NCBI RefSeq assembly: GCF_029784135.1
Contig: NC_073744.1
Coordinates: 30,734,981-30,798,980, forward strand
Direction: 5' to 3'
Source: Toxorhynchites rutilus septentrionalis
Lineage: Eukaryota; Arthropoda; Insecta; Diptera; Culicidae
DNA: 64,000 nt
Shown here piece by piece: positions 31,130-43,080 of this stretch (positions are counted from its first letter, which is position 1; the number at the start of each line of letters is the position of its first letter). The position numbers and the translations under genes are program-made. The notes beneath the pieces were generated by a model. It made no database searches. It was not told where the DNA came from and saw nothing but the letters and a program-made list of their open reading frames with translations.

Positions 31130-33496
31130 TTTACCTACGTACGGTTGATAATTTTGACAGGTAATTCCATTGAAAACAATTCAAATGGCACATTTGCATT
31201 ACTTTGGGGGCGCAATGAATCGACGAATTAAACCGGCACCTGTTCGGTAGCTCCAATAATCTCTCGGTTTGACCACCAGCACCAACAAGTTTTATCGGAA
31301 AAATACTCTCGTCGTACCTGCCGCTTCCTACCTCCGCATAAACTATCGAAGGCGCGTTGGTCAAAGCTGCAGCAGCAGTCGCAAAAAGTCGCAGGCGGAC
31401 GATGGACGGCCAAATGTGTGCGAATGAGTGAGTGAGTGAGTCAGCGCAAGAGAGTGAGCGAAATCTTTTTTTTTTAAATCGCTGTCTAGTGGACTTTGTG
31501 TTTCGACCTGTTCCTCCACTGTTTGCGAGCGAGAGAGAGTGTTGTTTATGTACTTCTTGCGAGTGTTCGACAGCGGCCTGCGGAGTGTGTAAGAGCGGTC
31601 GAGGGAGAGCGTGCGTACGAGTGAGCGAGAGCGAACGAGGATACCGAAACGGGGTGCAAAAGGAGGCATTTCAAAGAGATCCCTTTTTTGCTGGTGACGG
31701 TGGTGTGAGTGCGCGGCACCGCCACACCGTCAACAAATCGGTCGTTTGCTGCCGTTCGCTCGCTCGCCGTCTTCGCGTGTTTTGATGAGTGTGCGAGAGA
31801 GCGGCCACGAAGCTACGGGACAGCACAGGACACTCTCTTCTTGGATCGGAGGGGGTCCCCGTACGGAACAGGCGAATAGGCGTACAGAGCGTAAGGAGCG
31901 CGCGAGAGAGCAATACACGCGGCGGACGCGAATGAGCACGACACGAGCGCGTTTGTGTTGGGAAAGTGCAAAACGCATCTTTTTTTTTTGGATGGGATCT
32001 TGCCGTAATTCTCGTACGCGTATTTAAATTTCCAACTTAGTTGTGTTCGAGAAACGTGACGCGAAGGATGTTTGGACAGAAGCAGCGGTAGAAGCGAAGG
32101 CATCAGCAGCAATATCAGCAACTGCCAAACAAGAACAGCAGCAGGAGCCTACAGTCAAAAGAACTAGCGGCCGCAATCAGCGAGTAGCGCGGACAAAAGA
32201 AACGGAAACAATTAGCCGATTGTGTATTTGTGCGGATTTATATAAAAAGTTTTTCACTTCCGTTGAAGAATTTTTTTTTCGCATTCGATTGGACTCGATC
32301 GCCCAAATCCTTTTGTTTTCGTAGGAAACCGCGCGCGCGTTTGTCGTGTGGTTTGAATAAGGAAGTGTGCTAATAGTGATTTTTGATAAGCCGTTAAGAA
32401 ACATACACAAAAAAAAGAAGAAAACAAAAGTGAAATGTTTGCAGGTCAAACATAATCAAAAGTACAAATTTCGCAGTTCGTGTTTAGCTGAAACATTTTT
32501 GACTACTCTCAAGTAACCGTTTCCCCGCAAGAAGAAAGGGAAGTTTGGCGGAAAAATTATTAGTAGTGCCCTTGCGAAGGGAAGCGAAAAAAAAAATTTA
32601 AAAGTCTCCAAAGGATTATCTTCTTAGTCACTGCAGCCGTAGTGTGGTGCAAGTTCGGGACCGTGAACAAACAACATTTCTCGGCCACCCCAAATCAGCG
32701 ATTTCATCCTGCTGCATCCCCACATTCCTCCCCCCCCCCGCGTCACCGACCGCGGCCGGCTGATTCGCGCGAGAACGTGAGGATTCAGCGAAAAATTTCG
32801 CCGCAATATCATCACAGCAGCAAAGGGCCAGAGGCGAGTATTAAGCCGAGAAGCAGTGAAGGCAACGCGAAAAAAAATTAGTGAAGTGTGTACCACCCCA
32901 CCATCGGTTGTCGTCGTCGTCTCCTTCGGTACGACCCATTCGAGTTGATGAGAGAAGAAGAAAACGAAAACTCAGGAGAAGTGAAAAACAACGCGTAGGA
33001 TTTTTGCCGCTGTTGTTGTTATTGTTGTTGTTACCGGTGTAAGCCGCGAAAGACGCGTGAACACACGAAAAATTGTTTTTACGTAAAGAAGAAGAAAAAA
33101 AAACGCGCAGTGTGTGCTTTTTGTATGCGCGCCTAAGTAAATTGGTGCTCAGTGTCGTCGTCCTGGCGGTGCAGTAACCCAGCCTAGGTCCTTCTTCTGC
33201 AGGAAGGTTTTCCGCCAACCAGCAGCCTGGTGGTGTAACTACTACTTCTCCTTCAGGCCTCGTTCAGAGGCTTCGCGCGCGTGTTAAGGCTGCCATTCTG
33301 CACACGGGGACCTCATCCCTGTACGGCAGAACCACACAGCCCAGCGACTCAAGCCCCGCAATCGTGGACCAGCAGCAACACCAGCAGCCGCTAAGGCATC
33401 CTCATCATCCCCATCCAGCACTGCGGCCGCCAGCACCGCATCTAGCCGCCACCCTGCAGCAGCCACCAGCTCGTGCCGGTTGGGATTGTAATTTAT
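31130..33496 (+). other. dan: putative dan promoter and 5' exon (GC-rich block ending in splice donor)
   Basis: This is the largest uninterrupted GC-rich block upstream of dan on the same strand. It has GAGTGAGTGAGTGAG near 31425, GAGAGAGCG-rich sequence at 31.4-31.9 kb, AAAGAAGAAAA-type tracts and CAGCAGCA repeats, as is common in long 5' UTRs of insect developmental regulators. It ends with a strong donor, T|GTAAGTG at 33497. From 33178 to 33495 there are 106 codons without a stop or an ATG, rich in Gln, Pro and His. Joining 33496 to the acceptor at 60823 keeps this frame in phase with dan. Whether the stretch is UTR or an N-terminal extension started at a non-ATG codon cannot be decided here. 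The transcription start is not located. The link to dan is inferred from strand, position and phase. Confidence 0.5.
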
Positions 33497-34849
33497 GTAA
33501 GTGAAAGATTTTCTTTTTTTTTTTGCTTCCTTGGTTCCGTTTTTTTTTTACGTTGTCGTGTTCTTCGATAGTTGGAGTAGCTGTCGTGGATTGTGAAATT
33601 TGCAGGATGAACTTGTGCGTCTTGTGTCAGGTGTCTTTGTTTTTGCTGCGTGTCTCGGAAGATTTGTTGGGAAATGTGTTATCGGTGGAAAACTGCGAGG
33701 CTCCTACCGATTCAGTTGTTTTTGTGTGAGATAGTTTCAGTATACATCAAAATTCTCTAATCGTTCTAAATTGGCCTATTGACCAGATTACCTTGACCAG
33801 AAAGTAAGAGATCCAATGAATATGACCAGAATTTATTACGAAGTACAATTTCGAGATCTCGCGATGGTGACCAGCAATTAACTTAATTTCAAAGGTTTCC
33901 TCATTCTAGTGGTACTCAAATACGATTCAATCGATAATTTAGGGTTAGAAAAGATTTGCATAGGTGCAGTAGAACAACGGACTTGATGTTTTTTTTGTAA
34001 AAACCTAATGCATCATTCGAAAACCCATGTCACTTAAATATTATCCACTGCTTTCTTTCACCATTTTAGAGGTTTTTTATTCCATGTATGCAACATTTCA
34101 TTTCAGCTTGAGCATCATGCACGAAGCATTTCATAAAATAATTTGTCTGGGAGCAGCGAGAATTCATTCATGATCCCAAAAAAAAAAATCCTGAGCGTAT
34201 CTCCCAATAGAAATTCTGTGTTTCATCTCTGGTATCATTAAAAAAGGAAGTGTATCGCAAAATTTTGACACCAGTGCACTTTTAATTCGATCTTCCGGCC
34301 CACCGGTGGTACATGCAGACATATTTATTTAATTTATGTATGATCAAAACCCAAATCTTCTCACTGAGCTATTCCACCCAAAATCGGCCGAAATTTTTTT
34401 TTTTTATATAATGGAAACTACATAAAATGACCATTTTCATTATCATATGATCAATTTAAAATACGACTGATTTTTTTAAAAGGCGTATTCAAAATCATTG
34501 ACCTTTCTTTCAAAAAATCGTAACTCAAAATCCAGATGCCACCCATTTTAGCATGTAAACATGTCGTTGTACCGCAGATCGCGTTTTGATTACATGCCTA
34601 GTACTCACGGCCCGTGAAGGGTTAATATAATTGAAATCTTGTTCGTGAAATAGTAGAAAATGTATACTGCTGACGAAAATTACGACTAAGGATCCAACTT
34701 CGTATAGAAATTTAAATAAAATGTTATATCTCGAGAACGGTTAGTCCAGGAATAAAACGTTATGTATAGTTTTTCACGTAGAATCGCATGGAGATTCTAT
34801 TTTTATGTTACTTCTCTTAAATTTCAATACTTTGTGACATTGTGACAGA
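33497..34849 (+). other. start of the inferred dan first intron, AT-rich
   Basis: Begins with the GTAAGTG donor. Contains no recognisable gene. A fragment near 34555-34622 (CATGTAAACATG, ACGGCCCGTGAAGGGTTAA) looks like a decayed repeat end. Confidence 0.4.
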
Positions 34850-35303
34850 AAGATAGAATTTGGGTGTCAAAGAACAAATTGTATAAATTTTTAGGATAAA
34901 ATTGATAATAACACACTAAAAATTATTAACTTTCAAGTTTTTCACTTCCAAAATGTTATTAAAATCCACTAATTTAGATGTTCCACTATTATATCCTATA
35001 CAAAATTTTCTCATCTTTCAAATGAAAGCAACAGAATCGTCCTCCGTAGCGTATAACTCTTTCATTGTTGAAATTCGAACATATGCGTAGAAGGATTTTT
35101 TTCATCAAATATGATCGTCTATCACCTCTTGAGAAAATCTGGATAAATTTATTTTTTACATGTGAGAAAGGTGTTTTCTGACTTTAAGGGCATCCCCAAA
35201 AATCAAATTCCTCTTTTATATTCAAAAAACCAAAAATACATGCAAAAAAACGATTTAAAAAAAATTTTTTTTTAACAGAGAAAACAAATCAGAAACCGCC
35301 CTG
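34850..35303 (+). mobile_element. DD37E-family deletion derivative (degenerate)
   Basis: GGGTGTCAAAGAACAAATTGTA, AAATCCACTAATTTAGATGTTCCA, CTCATCTTTCAAATGAAAGCAACAGAATCG and GAACATATGCGTAGAAGG match the noncoding parts of the transposase-bearing copy at 13.3-15.8 kb in the same order. The copy ends at 35303 with AACCGCCCTG, a worn version of the CGAGTCCGCCCTG terminus. The transposase is absent. Confidence 0.65.
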
Positions 35304-36557
35304 TTTTAAAATTTAGTAAATTTTTAAAAATTCATATCTTCTTTTTGGTGAATTTACCACGGCACCACTGTATGTCAAACTTTGTTAAATTGGAACGCTT
35401 TTCAAATAAAAATATACAAAAAAAAAGATATAAAAGTTTTTAATATTAAATTCAATTTTAGTTAATAATGAAAAAATAGTTCATTAATTTTCCAACAACT
35501 TTCTCAAACATCGTATTTTAATCAGACATCTAGATTTTTAATTACACATAAACACATAGCACATAAAATGTAAAAGAATACCCAGATTCAAGAAAAGACA
35601 CAAGTCCAGGACACGACCGCATTGTTATTCTTGAACTATGGCATTATTTTAAGGCAGTATTCTAGTCTAGAAATTTGAAAAAAATCATTTTTTTTCCTTT
35701 TAGTAGCTCAGACATTCAAGAATATACTCCAGAAAGGACTTAATCCTTCTACTTACCGAGTTAGTGCCATTTTAGTGAAGCGGTATCTAACCTGGTACGG
35801 CTTCAAACGCGTTTTTCTCGAAACAAGTTTTTTCAAACTGGCGTACACGATATCTCAAGTTCTACTGAACCGATTCATGTCAAATTTATATGAATACAAT
35901 CTGCATGCATCTCTATCACATGAACCTCTAAAAATATATATTTTTAAAATTTTACTATTTTCAAAAAATCGGGAAACGTAGGAAAATCGTTTTAATCCGC
36001 ATTTTGTTTTTCAAACGGCCGCCATTTTGTCAAAAAACATGTTTTTGACTTGTTCGAGGTTCATGCGATAGCGGCATCTTTACTGGTTCCGAATCTGTTC
36101 GATTTTTTTTTGTTTCAGATAGCCAGAAGGGCTTGAATCGTGTACGCCATGGCACAACTTTTTGTTGAACTCCCTCACTTCTTCAGCTTGTAACTATTTT
36201 AGTTACGAATATTTTTTCTCCGTTCAAATTTTGTTTTATTGTTAAAAGATAGATGAACAAATAATGACATAATAGAAAGTCAAAATATTCTTTGTTTTAT
36301 TTTTACGGAGCTCGAAAAAACGTCCGAAATTCGTGTCTTTACACTAGAATACCCCCTTAATCATTACGCTTATTTATCACTTCGAATATTATTTCAGAAT
36401 GCATCAAAATTTCAGAAATAACTCTCTAGAAGAAGACTTCGGTGGTCCTAGAAAGGGCCGATAGCTTGCGTGGTTTTATAGAAGCATCCGAAGATATTTG
36501 ATTTACGATTTATTCAGCTCCTCGCATGAACAATACACAAGCATGACATATGTTTAA
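35304..36557. repeat. AT-rich dispersed repeats, one with a histone-like 3' stem-loop
   Basis: 35790-36030 (CGCGTTTTTCTCGAAACAAG, ATATCTCAAGTTCTACTGAACCGATT) matches 46.24-46.37 kb in inverted orientation. 36370-36520 matches 28.44-28.60 and 42.13-42.25 kb. Within it the minus strand reads GCAAGCTATCGGCCCTTTCTAGGACCACCGAAG. This closely follows the histone mRNA stem-loop consensus (GGYYCTT-loop-ARRRCC followed by ACC) with one mispair in the stem. No histone coding sequence is adjacent. Confidence 0.5.
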
Positions 36558-36788
36558 CCCATTACTGCCCAGGTGTAGGTTATGTTTACTTTGCGACTTT
36601 CGCGGGAAACTCGAACTTTGAAGCTTCAATACACAACAAAACAACAAAAATGACACTGACACAAAAACACTCTTAAATTGTCATGTGGTATCATTTAAAA
36701 TGCGCTTAACACTTTAGTTTCCTCAAAAACAGTTTTTCAAAAACGGGCATTTATGCGTATTAAATTTCATACGCTGGGCACTAATGGG
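36558..36788. mobile_element. TTAA-flanked 231-bp MITE
   Basis: TTAA at 36554-36557 and 36789-36792. Ends CCCATTACTGCCCAG and, reverse-complemented, CCCATTAGTGCCCAG match at 14 of 15 positions. This is a piggyBac-type MITE by target site and CCC start. No coding capacity. Confidence 0.75.
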
Positions 36789-38880
36789 TTAAATTTGTAT
36801 TTCTGTTGCTAATGCACGAGCTCCCATCATTATGCATCGCGAACATGCATCCTGAGGACACAGTGTTGATACAATAAAACAAAAGAAAAATACACTAAAA
36901 AAATTTTCCTTTTTTTTATATATAGAATGATGCACGATTGTTTTTGCAATGGCATTAATTATATATTTTCAAATTGTCAATTTGACCGCGTCTTTATTGA
37001 AATTATTAACGTCCACGAGGCTAGGGATTCTCGAAGTACTTCCAATTCTCACCACAATTAAAACTCTTCGATGTAAGAAACTCTCTCTTGCATGTCGTTA
37101 AAACAAAACTTCAGGACGCGGTTTTTTCGATTTTTCTATGTTTCACTCAGTCCCCTTGTACCTCGTTTGGAAATACATCCTCGTATCATGTATAATTGCT
37201 TTGTAGCTTGTATTTCATTCTTTGCTATAAAAAGGCTTTGAACTTTGCAGTGCATTCGCCTCTAAGGTTGATCATGTGTGTTTGCGTACCAGATGTGCGT
37301 TCGGAGCTCTGCTTGCCCACAGTTTCACATTCATCACTTCTGGATCGCCTGAAGGGATCTTTGAAAGAAGTGTTCGACGGAGCGTAGTAGTCATAAGTAT
37401 AGGCACCCAGCAAACATTGAATCGTATAACTTATCGAATCACAATCGTATATAACTGAATAAAATTCAAAATATCCAACTATATCCATCACGACAGATTA
37501 AATCGATATTCAGATATTCTGGTTTCATTAAATTATCTGGCACTGTTTTGAGAAGTATCTAAACACTTGTGCGTAGTGAAAACAATTCGGAATTTCAGGA
37601 GAACCGGAGAGCTATCATGACAACCAACATCATTTTCAACCGAAAAAGCTTTGACAGGGATACCAGTATATTTTTGCGGATAATTTCCGTTCTGATAAAA
37701 AATCAGGAAAAATCAGGATCATTTCAGAAAAATCAGGCAAAAGTCAGTGTCAGTGTCGTGTCGGTTAGGATGTCAGGGAACGTATCAAAAAGTCTGGGAA
37801 ATCCTGAAAAATCAGGGAGGTTGGCATCTCTGGTCATGACTTTTACATTATTTGACCAATGGTGTACACGACCTTACAGATGGATTGTTCAATGATTTCT
37901 GTACTGATTGAAAATATTTGCATGCTGAGCAATTTTTGTTCGTGTTTGCACCTCATTTTTAGGCTAAGGTGACATTAGCTCGAAGTACGCACGAAAATTT
38001 GATTGTACGATAACTGAAAGATATCCGGAGCATCATTCTGAGAAGGGCTTGGTCAAAGTGCACTGTATTCCATGGAGAGGGGACGATTTCATCTTTCCGG
38101 ATGATTCCCAGAAACATATTGATCAAGGTGTGTATAAAAGAAATTGAACAAGATGTAAAAAAATACGAATCTATTTTTTTCATATAAGGATCGATCCTTC
38201 CAAATATTACGAAATTCTGAGCGATCGTACAACTTTTTTCTGTGGAATTTCTGTGCTTATATTTCGGGTTTTCCGAAAACTCATATTCTCATCGTAGATT
38301 TTAACTCAAGCTGGGTGTTCCACTGACAAGATGATCTTTAGATACCAACTAGTGTTTATATTTCCGTAGACGAAAGACAACAGTTGTATCATGAAGAAGC
38401 CCCAGAGTGATCTTCTTCAAGTGTTCATTCAGCAAGACCTTTGAGCACCATCCATGCACCCGTTGAGTCTATAAGTAGAGCAACGCATAAATACAATCTA
38501 CCCCACAGTTCCCACCAGACGGAATACGAACAGAAAGAAGTTACAGGGAAACATTGCTTCTAGCTTCTGATCAGGCCGCTCTGGGAGCTGTCACCTCCTA
38601 GATATTTTTGATCAAGGTAGTACTTTTCAAACGATCTTTTCGTTATTACTCAAAGGTTTGGGTGCACGGTTCGTAAGTCAGTATCTATCAGCTCAACGGA
38701 TGTAAAATGCAGACTGCAATCCTCCTCCGATTTACCCTTAAGCTGATCTGAAACCCTACAATGAAGCCCATTACAGAACAAGAAGTCAGTCACGGAACAC
38801 TTTCGGATCCTCCGAGGCGTCATTCGTCAAAAGCGCAAAACGACGGCCCGACTGGCTTCAATAGGTCTGGCATCCATTAG
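36789..38880. other. intronic spacer with CAGG-rich degenerate repeat
   Basis: 37690-37835 consists of iterated AAAAATCAGGAAAAATCAGG-like words ending in GGTTGGCATCTCTGG, typical of a decayed insect MITE. The remainder shows no coding or terminal-repeat signal. Confidence 0.4.
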
Positions 38881-41140
38881 AACGATTATGGATCAAATTT
38901 CAATATCATCGGAGATGGCAGCGGATCGCGGCGATAGTCTCGAAAACCACCAACAGCGGCTGCAGAAAACGCTTGTTTTTTTTTGTTGTGGGTTCCTGAG
39001 CTTTCCGAGTTTCGATCGCGTGGTGATGGTGGTGCACACACAAAAAAAAAAATCAACCGACCGCAGTCCCGCAGACCCACACATAACGGTTGTTTGTGCG
39101 CCAAAAACTCTTCAAATTTCAACCCCGGAGGGGTTGCGAAGCTCGCGTTAATTTTTCTGCGCTGTTTTCAGGCCACGTTTGGGTGTGCGGTAGGGTGAGG
39201 GGTTTGCAGCGTGCATCACAGCTTGCGGTCCTTTATTAGGCAAACAAGCAAAAAAGGTTCGCGCGAGACCCTCGCTCCTCTCTGCGTTCTAAGAGTGGGG
39301 AGGTGTGATGGGCGCTGGCTGGGACCGATGTCGCGACGGAATTAAAATCAATATACGTATATGTATACGACGACGACGTCGGCGAAAAAAATGCTGACGG
39401 TCAGCCAGCCGGTGTGCGTGCAAATTGCAGCTTGAGGAGAAGGAAGTTGAATGAGAGCGCGCAAAAAAAATAAAGTTCAGTCAAAAAAAAAGAAGAAAAA
39501 CTGCGAGTTACTCCGAATCAACCGAGGGGTGAAATTTCTGGTGAGACAGCGCGTTTCTTCTAATCGCGGTCGGTCCGTGGCGCGCGCTAGGGGAAGCAAA
39601 CAAGGATAACGAGTTCGGAGCGCGCGGGCTCGGCAGTAAGCCGTGTTTGGCAGGCCTCATTTCGGCTTTCGACAGGTTGAGCGGTTAATTATAATTCATT
39701 AGGGTGCCTCGGAGTTTGCTGCGCTCAATTTTTTTATATATATTTGGTCCCGCGGCACAGCAAAAATTCACAAAGTGGTGTTTGGTGTGGTCGATGTGTT
39801 GCGTGTTTGGTCCTCCTGGACGACGACGCGGGGTTAAGTTTTGCTCCTTTCTTGTTTTCGTTAGATTGATGAGACAGCGTATCAAGATTGACTGTCTGCG
39901 GAATTTCTTCCAGGTCGCGGGAGTTTGCCGCGAGGCAGAGTTTCTCGAAATTGGGCTCATTAGGAATGCAAATGAGAGGACCCGGCAGACTGGAAATTCC
40001 AGGATCTAACGGTACTCCGTCGATTTCCAGCTAATGGCGTGTTCCCACTTCCCCCCTCCCGAGGAGGTCCTTGGAGTGACCTCGAATCGAATCGTCGCCG
40101 CGCGTCGTGTGTGGAATCATCGTGATGCATACATGTGTTTTCCCTTCTTGGGAAGAGTAAAATACACCGTACGTGTCCTTTTCGGTGGCGGATCGATTTC
40201 CTCCCCCTCCGCGCGGATCAGTGGGGAAAGCGCAATCCCTCGGTGTACATTGCGGCGGACACAGAACGTGCTCAGGTGTCCACCATACCCACCGTGGCCA
40301 ACGCAGGAGGATAGGAGAAGAAGGAGACTTTTCCAACACGAAAAGTTCTTAAGTTGCCCCTTGTCGTCCACTCCCCTTTTCCACAAACATACTTAGCGTG
40401 GTATTGTTCGCCAGGTTTTTCATTTTCGCGCTGTTCGCGATTTTCTCCATCTCCTGCGTTGGACGGCTCCGCAGGGATCTTCAAGTTCGTTCGTTGGTTT
40501 GTCTTTTTTTTTGCCCGAACCGGCGATCTTTTCCCGTGAAGGGTCGCGTGTCTATGTATGTGCGCCAAGCCAGTCCAGCTAGTCAAGCAGCGAGATTAAA
40601 TAACTCATGAGTGGAGGAGTTGGTATTTTTTTTTGCTGCTGCTGTTGCACCCTCCACTCTGACTCTCTGTCGTATAGCACAAATCACCCTCATCTCATCA
40701 GAACCATGCTACTGCAAAATACCTACATACACAAACACATGAAAAAGGGAAAAAACTCCTGGCGCGCGCGGTAGTGGCCATTTACTTCAATTTGTGAATT
40801 TTTCCTCCACTTTGAGCCAATGTTTTTTGCCTTTCTTCCATCCGAAAAAAAGAACGCTGCTTTCTTCATCGTGTTAGCTGGCCGTCCCCCTGGACTCTGG
40901 AGAAACCGAGATGTAGCCGAAGGAAGGGATCTAAGTGGTGCTAGTGTAGGATGGTATTTTGTTTCGCTGTCCAGCAAGCAGTCGGGGTGTCCGCTTCTAT
41001 AAGAGAGTCGCCCCTACTAGCGGGTATCCGCACTACATTTCGCCGTAAGGGACCGGTTTTTAGGGGTTGGGAAATCTGTGGGAGTGTAGTTGGCCTAGAG
41101 GACCCAATTCGCGTGCGTGATCACGTCTATTGATGGAACG
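38881..41140. other. GC-rich host island within the inferred dan intron
   Basis: A CpG-rich block without TE features, so probably retained for function. It contains a homeodomain-type cluster TTAATTATAATTCATTA (39685-39701), ACGACGACGACGTCGTCG-like CpG runs near 39369, and several T/A homopolymers. No frame has a recognisable protein domain. Enhancer or alternative 5' exon are the likeliest roles. Confidence 0.4.
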
Positions 41141-41943
41141 TTTGATCGATAATCTGTTGGCAAATATGCTGTAGATTAACTCTCGAATAGATTATCTTTA
41201 GGAGAGTATTGGAAACAAATATGGATTTCCGCTTTTTAAACGGATATACAATATTTGGTGTAAAATAATCCTACAATGCATCCTACATTGGATGCATTTC
41301 TTACCTGCTTGCATGAAAGTTAGCCGATTGTCCATACAACGATCGGATTGTATGTCACCGAAATCAAAACAAAACTGCTTTACCGATGCGAGTATAACAG
41401 TATAACAGCTTACCAGTGCACAATCCGATCCTAGATGCTGTTCGCAATTCGCGTCGTGATTTCATGGATTTATCGTACATTTCTTTTAAAATATAATTAG
41501 TTCGCTCGGAAAATCGAAATACCCGTCTGCCAGCATAACGACACGATCGCATTACTAGCGTAGGACGAAATGCGAAATCGAATTTGTAACCGTCGATAAA
41601 AAAAGATTATAGGAATTCAAGAATGAAACTTTTTGGTAAAAACATTTAGTAGCACTGATGAATGAATTTCTTTCCTGAGTGAGGGGCGTGAACGTTTGCT
41701 CCAAAGAACACTCAATCATTCACGATTTATCAGTTATCCTGCTAGCGACCAAATGGCAGCAGTAGCGAGGCTTTCCAAAAGGCCGTCCTCAATACTGATC
41801 GTTTGGTTTAGTTTTCCATTCCGAGCAAATTGGCTAATGAACTGAGAAAGTCTAAGAGTTTGCTAAATCTCTGTAATTCAAAACATCATCATCATTACAA
41901 CAATAAATTCGAACACGCACCCAAATTCACAAAAGCTCTCTCC
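41141..41943. other. spacer, nothing recognised
   Basis: No coding signal or element ends. GATCGGATTGT (41342) and ACAATCCGATC (41419) form a loose inverted pair. Confidence 0.35.
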
Positions 41944-42121
41944 CAGCAAAAAACTGTTTTTTTTATCTGTGTTATAGTGATTTTCAACTCAATTTGGCTG
42001 GTTCGTCACTTTTACTTCCATTTTTGGAAGAATGTCGGGAGTGAGGATTGAACTCGTGACCTTTAGCGTGAGAGGTATAGATGTTACCACTACGCCAGAT
42101 CGCCTCCACAGCAAAAAACTG
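41944..42121 (-). mobile_element. tRNA-derived SINE with 13-bp target duplication
   Basis: On the minus strand the head reads GGCGATCTGGCGTAGTGGTAAC (A-box TGGCGTAGTGG) and then CACGAGTTCAATCCTCAC (B-box GAGTTCAATCC), the internal RNA polymerase III promoter of a tRNA. A unique body (CTTCCAAAAATGGAAG) and a T/A-rich tail follow. CAGCAAAAAACTG is duplicated exactly at 41944-41956 and 42109-42121, the mark of target-primed reverse transcription. It is not a tRNA gene: the aminoacyl stem is not formed. It would be moved by a LINE. Confidence 0.85.
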
Positions 42122-42293
42122 TGAAACTTCCTTTTTATTACTTCAGATACTATTTTAGAATCCATCAAAATCTTGAAAAAATAATTCTTTAGTCGAAAGT
42201 TTTGGTGGTCATGAAAAGGAACGATGGGTTTGCGTGGTTTTGTAGACGCACGAGATTTGTGTTCTCATTGTCTCAATGTTCACTGTTATCTAT
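42122..42293. repeat. third copy of the histone-like 3' stem-loop repeat
   Basis: On the minus strand 42240-42190 reads ACGCAAACCCATCGTTCC then TTTTCATGACCACCAAAAC, a degenerate version of the GGTCCTTTTCAGGACCACCAAAG consensus shared with the 28.5 and 36.45 kb copies. It lies between two inverted SINEs. Confidence 0.5.
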
Positions 42294-42473
42294 TTGATAG
42301 CGCAAGATGTGGAGGCGATCTGGCGTAGTGGTAACATCTATACCTCTCACGCTAAAGGTCACGAGTTCAATCCTCACTCCCGACATTTTTCCAAAAATGG
42401 AAGCAAAAATGACGAACCAGTCAAAATGTGTTGAAAGTCACTATTATAGAGAAAAAAAATTGATAACGCAAAA
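42294..42473 (+). mobile_element. tRNA-derived SINE, opposite orientation to the 41.9 kb copy
   Basis: Same head (GGCGATCTGGCGTAGTGG, CACGAGTTCAATCC), same body and a GTTGAAAGTCACTAT tail ending in A8. Imperfect 14-bp duplication: TTGATAGCGCAAGA (42294-42307) and TTGATAACGCAAAA (42460-42473). It forms an inverted pair with the preceding copy, about 190 bases apart. Confidence 0.8.
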
Positions 42474-43080
42474 CATCAACCATTCGTACGCGCGTGCTTC
42501 TGTCAGTCTGGGCAAGCTCTGCACTATGCTTACTTCGCGCATGTTCCGAGAACGCATTCTGAGGCGAAAAAAATCTCGTTTTTAAATTTTTGAACTTACA
42601 CTCCAGTACAGATGTAGCAATGATGTGGTGCAAAAATACAGAACCACTCTCCACCAGATGAGAAACGACGCGGTGTCTCCACTGATCAAAATTGCACCAC
42701 TGTGTGCGATATCTATATTCTATTCTACCCTTGTATCAAGCAAAACAGCTGTGTCTGACATCAGCAAAGGGAGAGACTGCTGCCTGCTAGCTGGAACGCG
42801 ACTTTCACTTGAATAATAATGATGACCGTGGTTTGAATTATGAAGACTATAAAATTTCTCAGTTCAGTCCAAATTGGCCGTGAGAAAGGTCATTTGCAGA
42901 GACTCGCTGTTATCTGGATGCTAGCTGGATGTCTAATGTATCATGAATCGCGAATAGCTCGTTTATACACATTAAATTGAAAACGGGATGAGCTTAAATT
43001 GCAATACTTTCTCTATCCATTTGCAATACTTTCTCTATCCATTTGCAATACTTTCTCTATCCTCTACCTTTAACATTGTT
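42474..43080. other. spacer, nothing recognised
   Basis: Contains a short triplicated word CTATCCATTTGCAATACTTT near 43011-43062. Otherwise no feature. Confidence 0.4.

Noticed and set aside
32043..32324. 93-codon frame in the putative dan 5' exon
   Set aside because: Ala/Gln/Glu-rich start followed by unrelated text; may be an upstream ORF but nothing supports a separate protein.
42308..42380. tRNA gene
   Set aside because: A and B boxes are present, but the acceptor stem does not pair and a SINE body and tail follow. The sequence recurs three times with target duplications.
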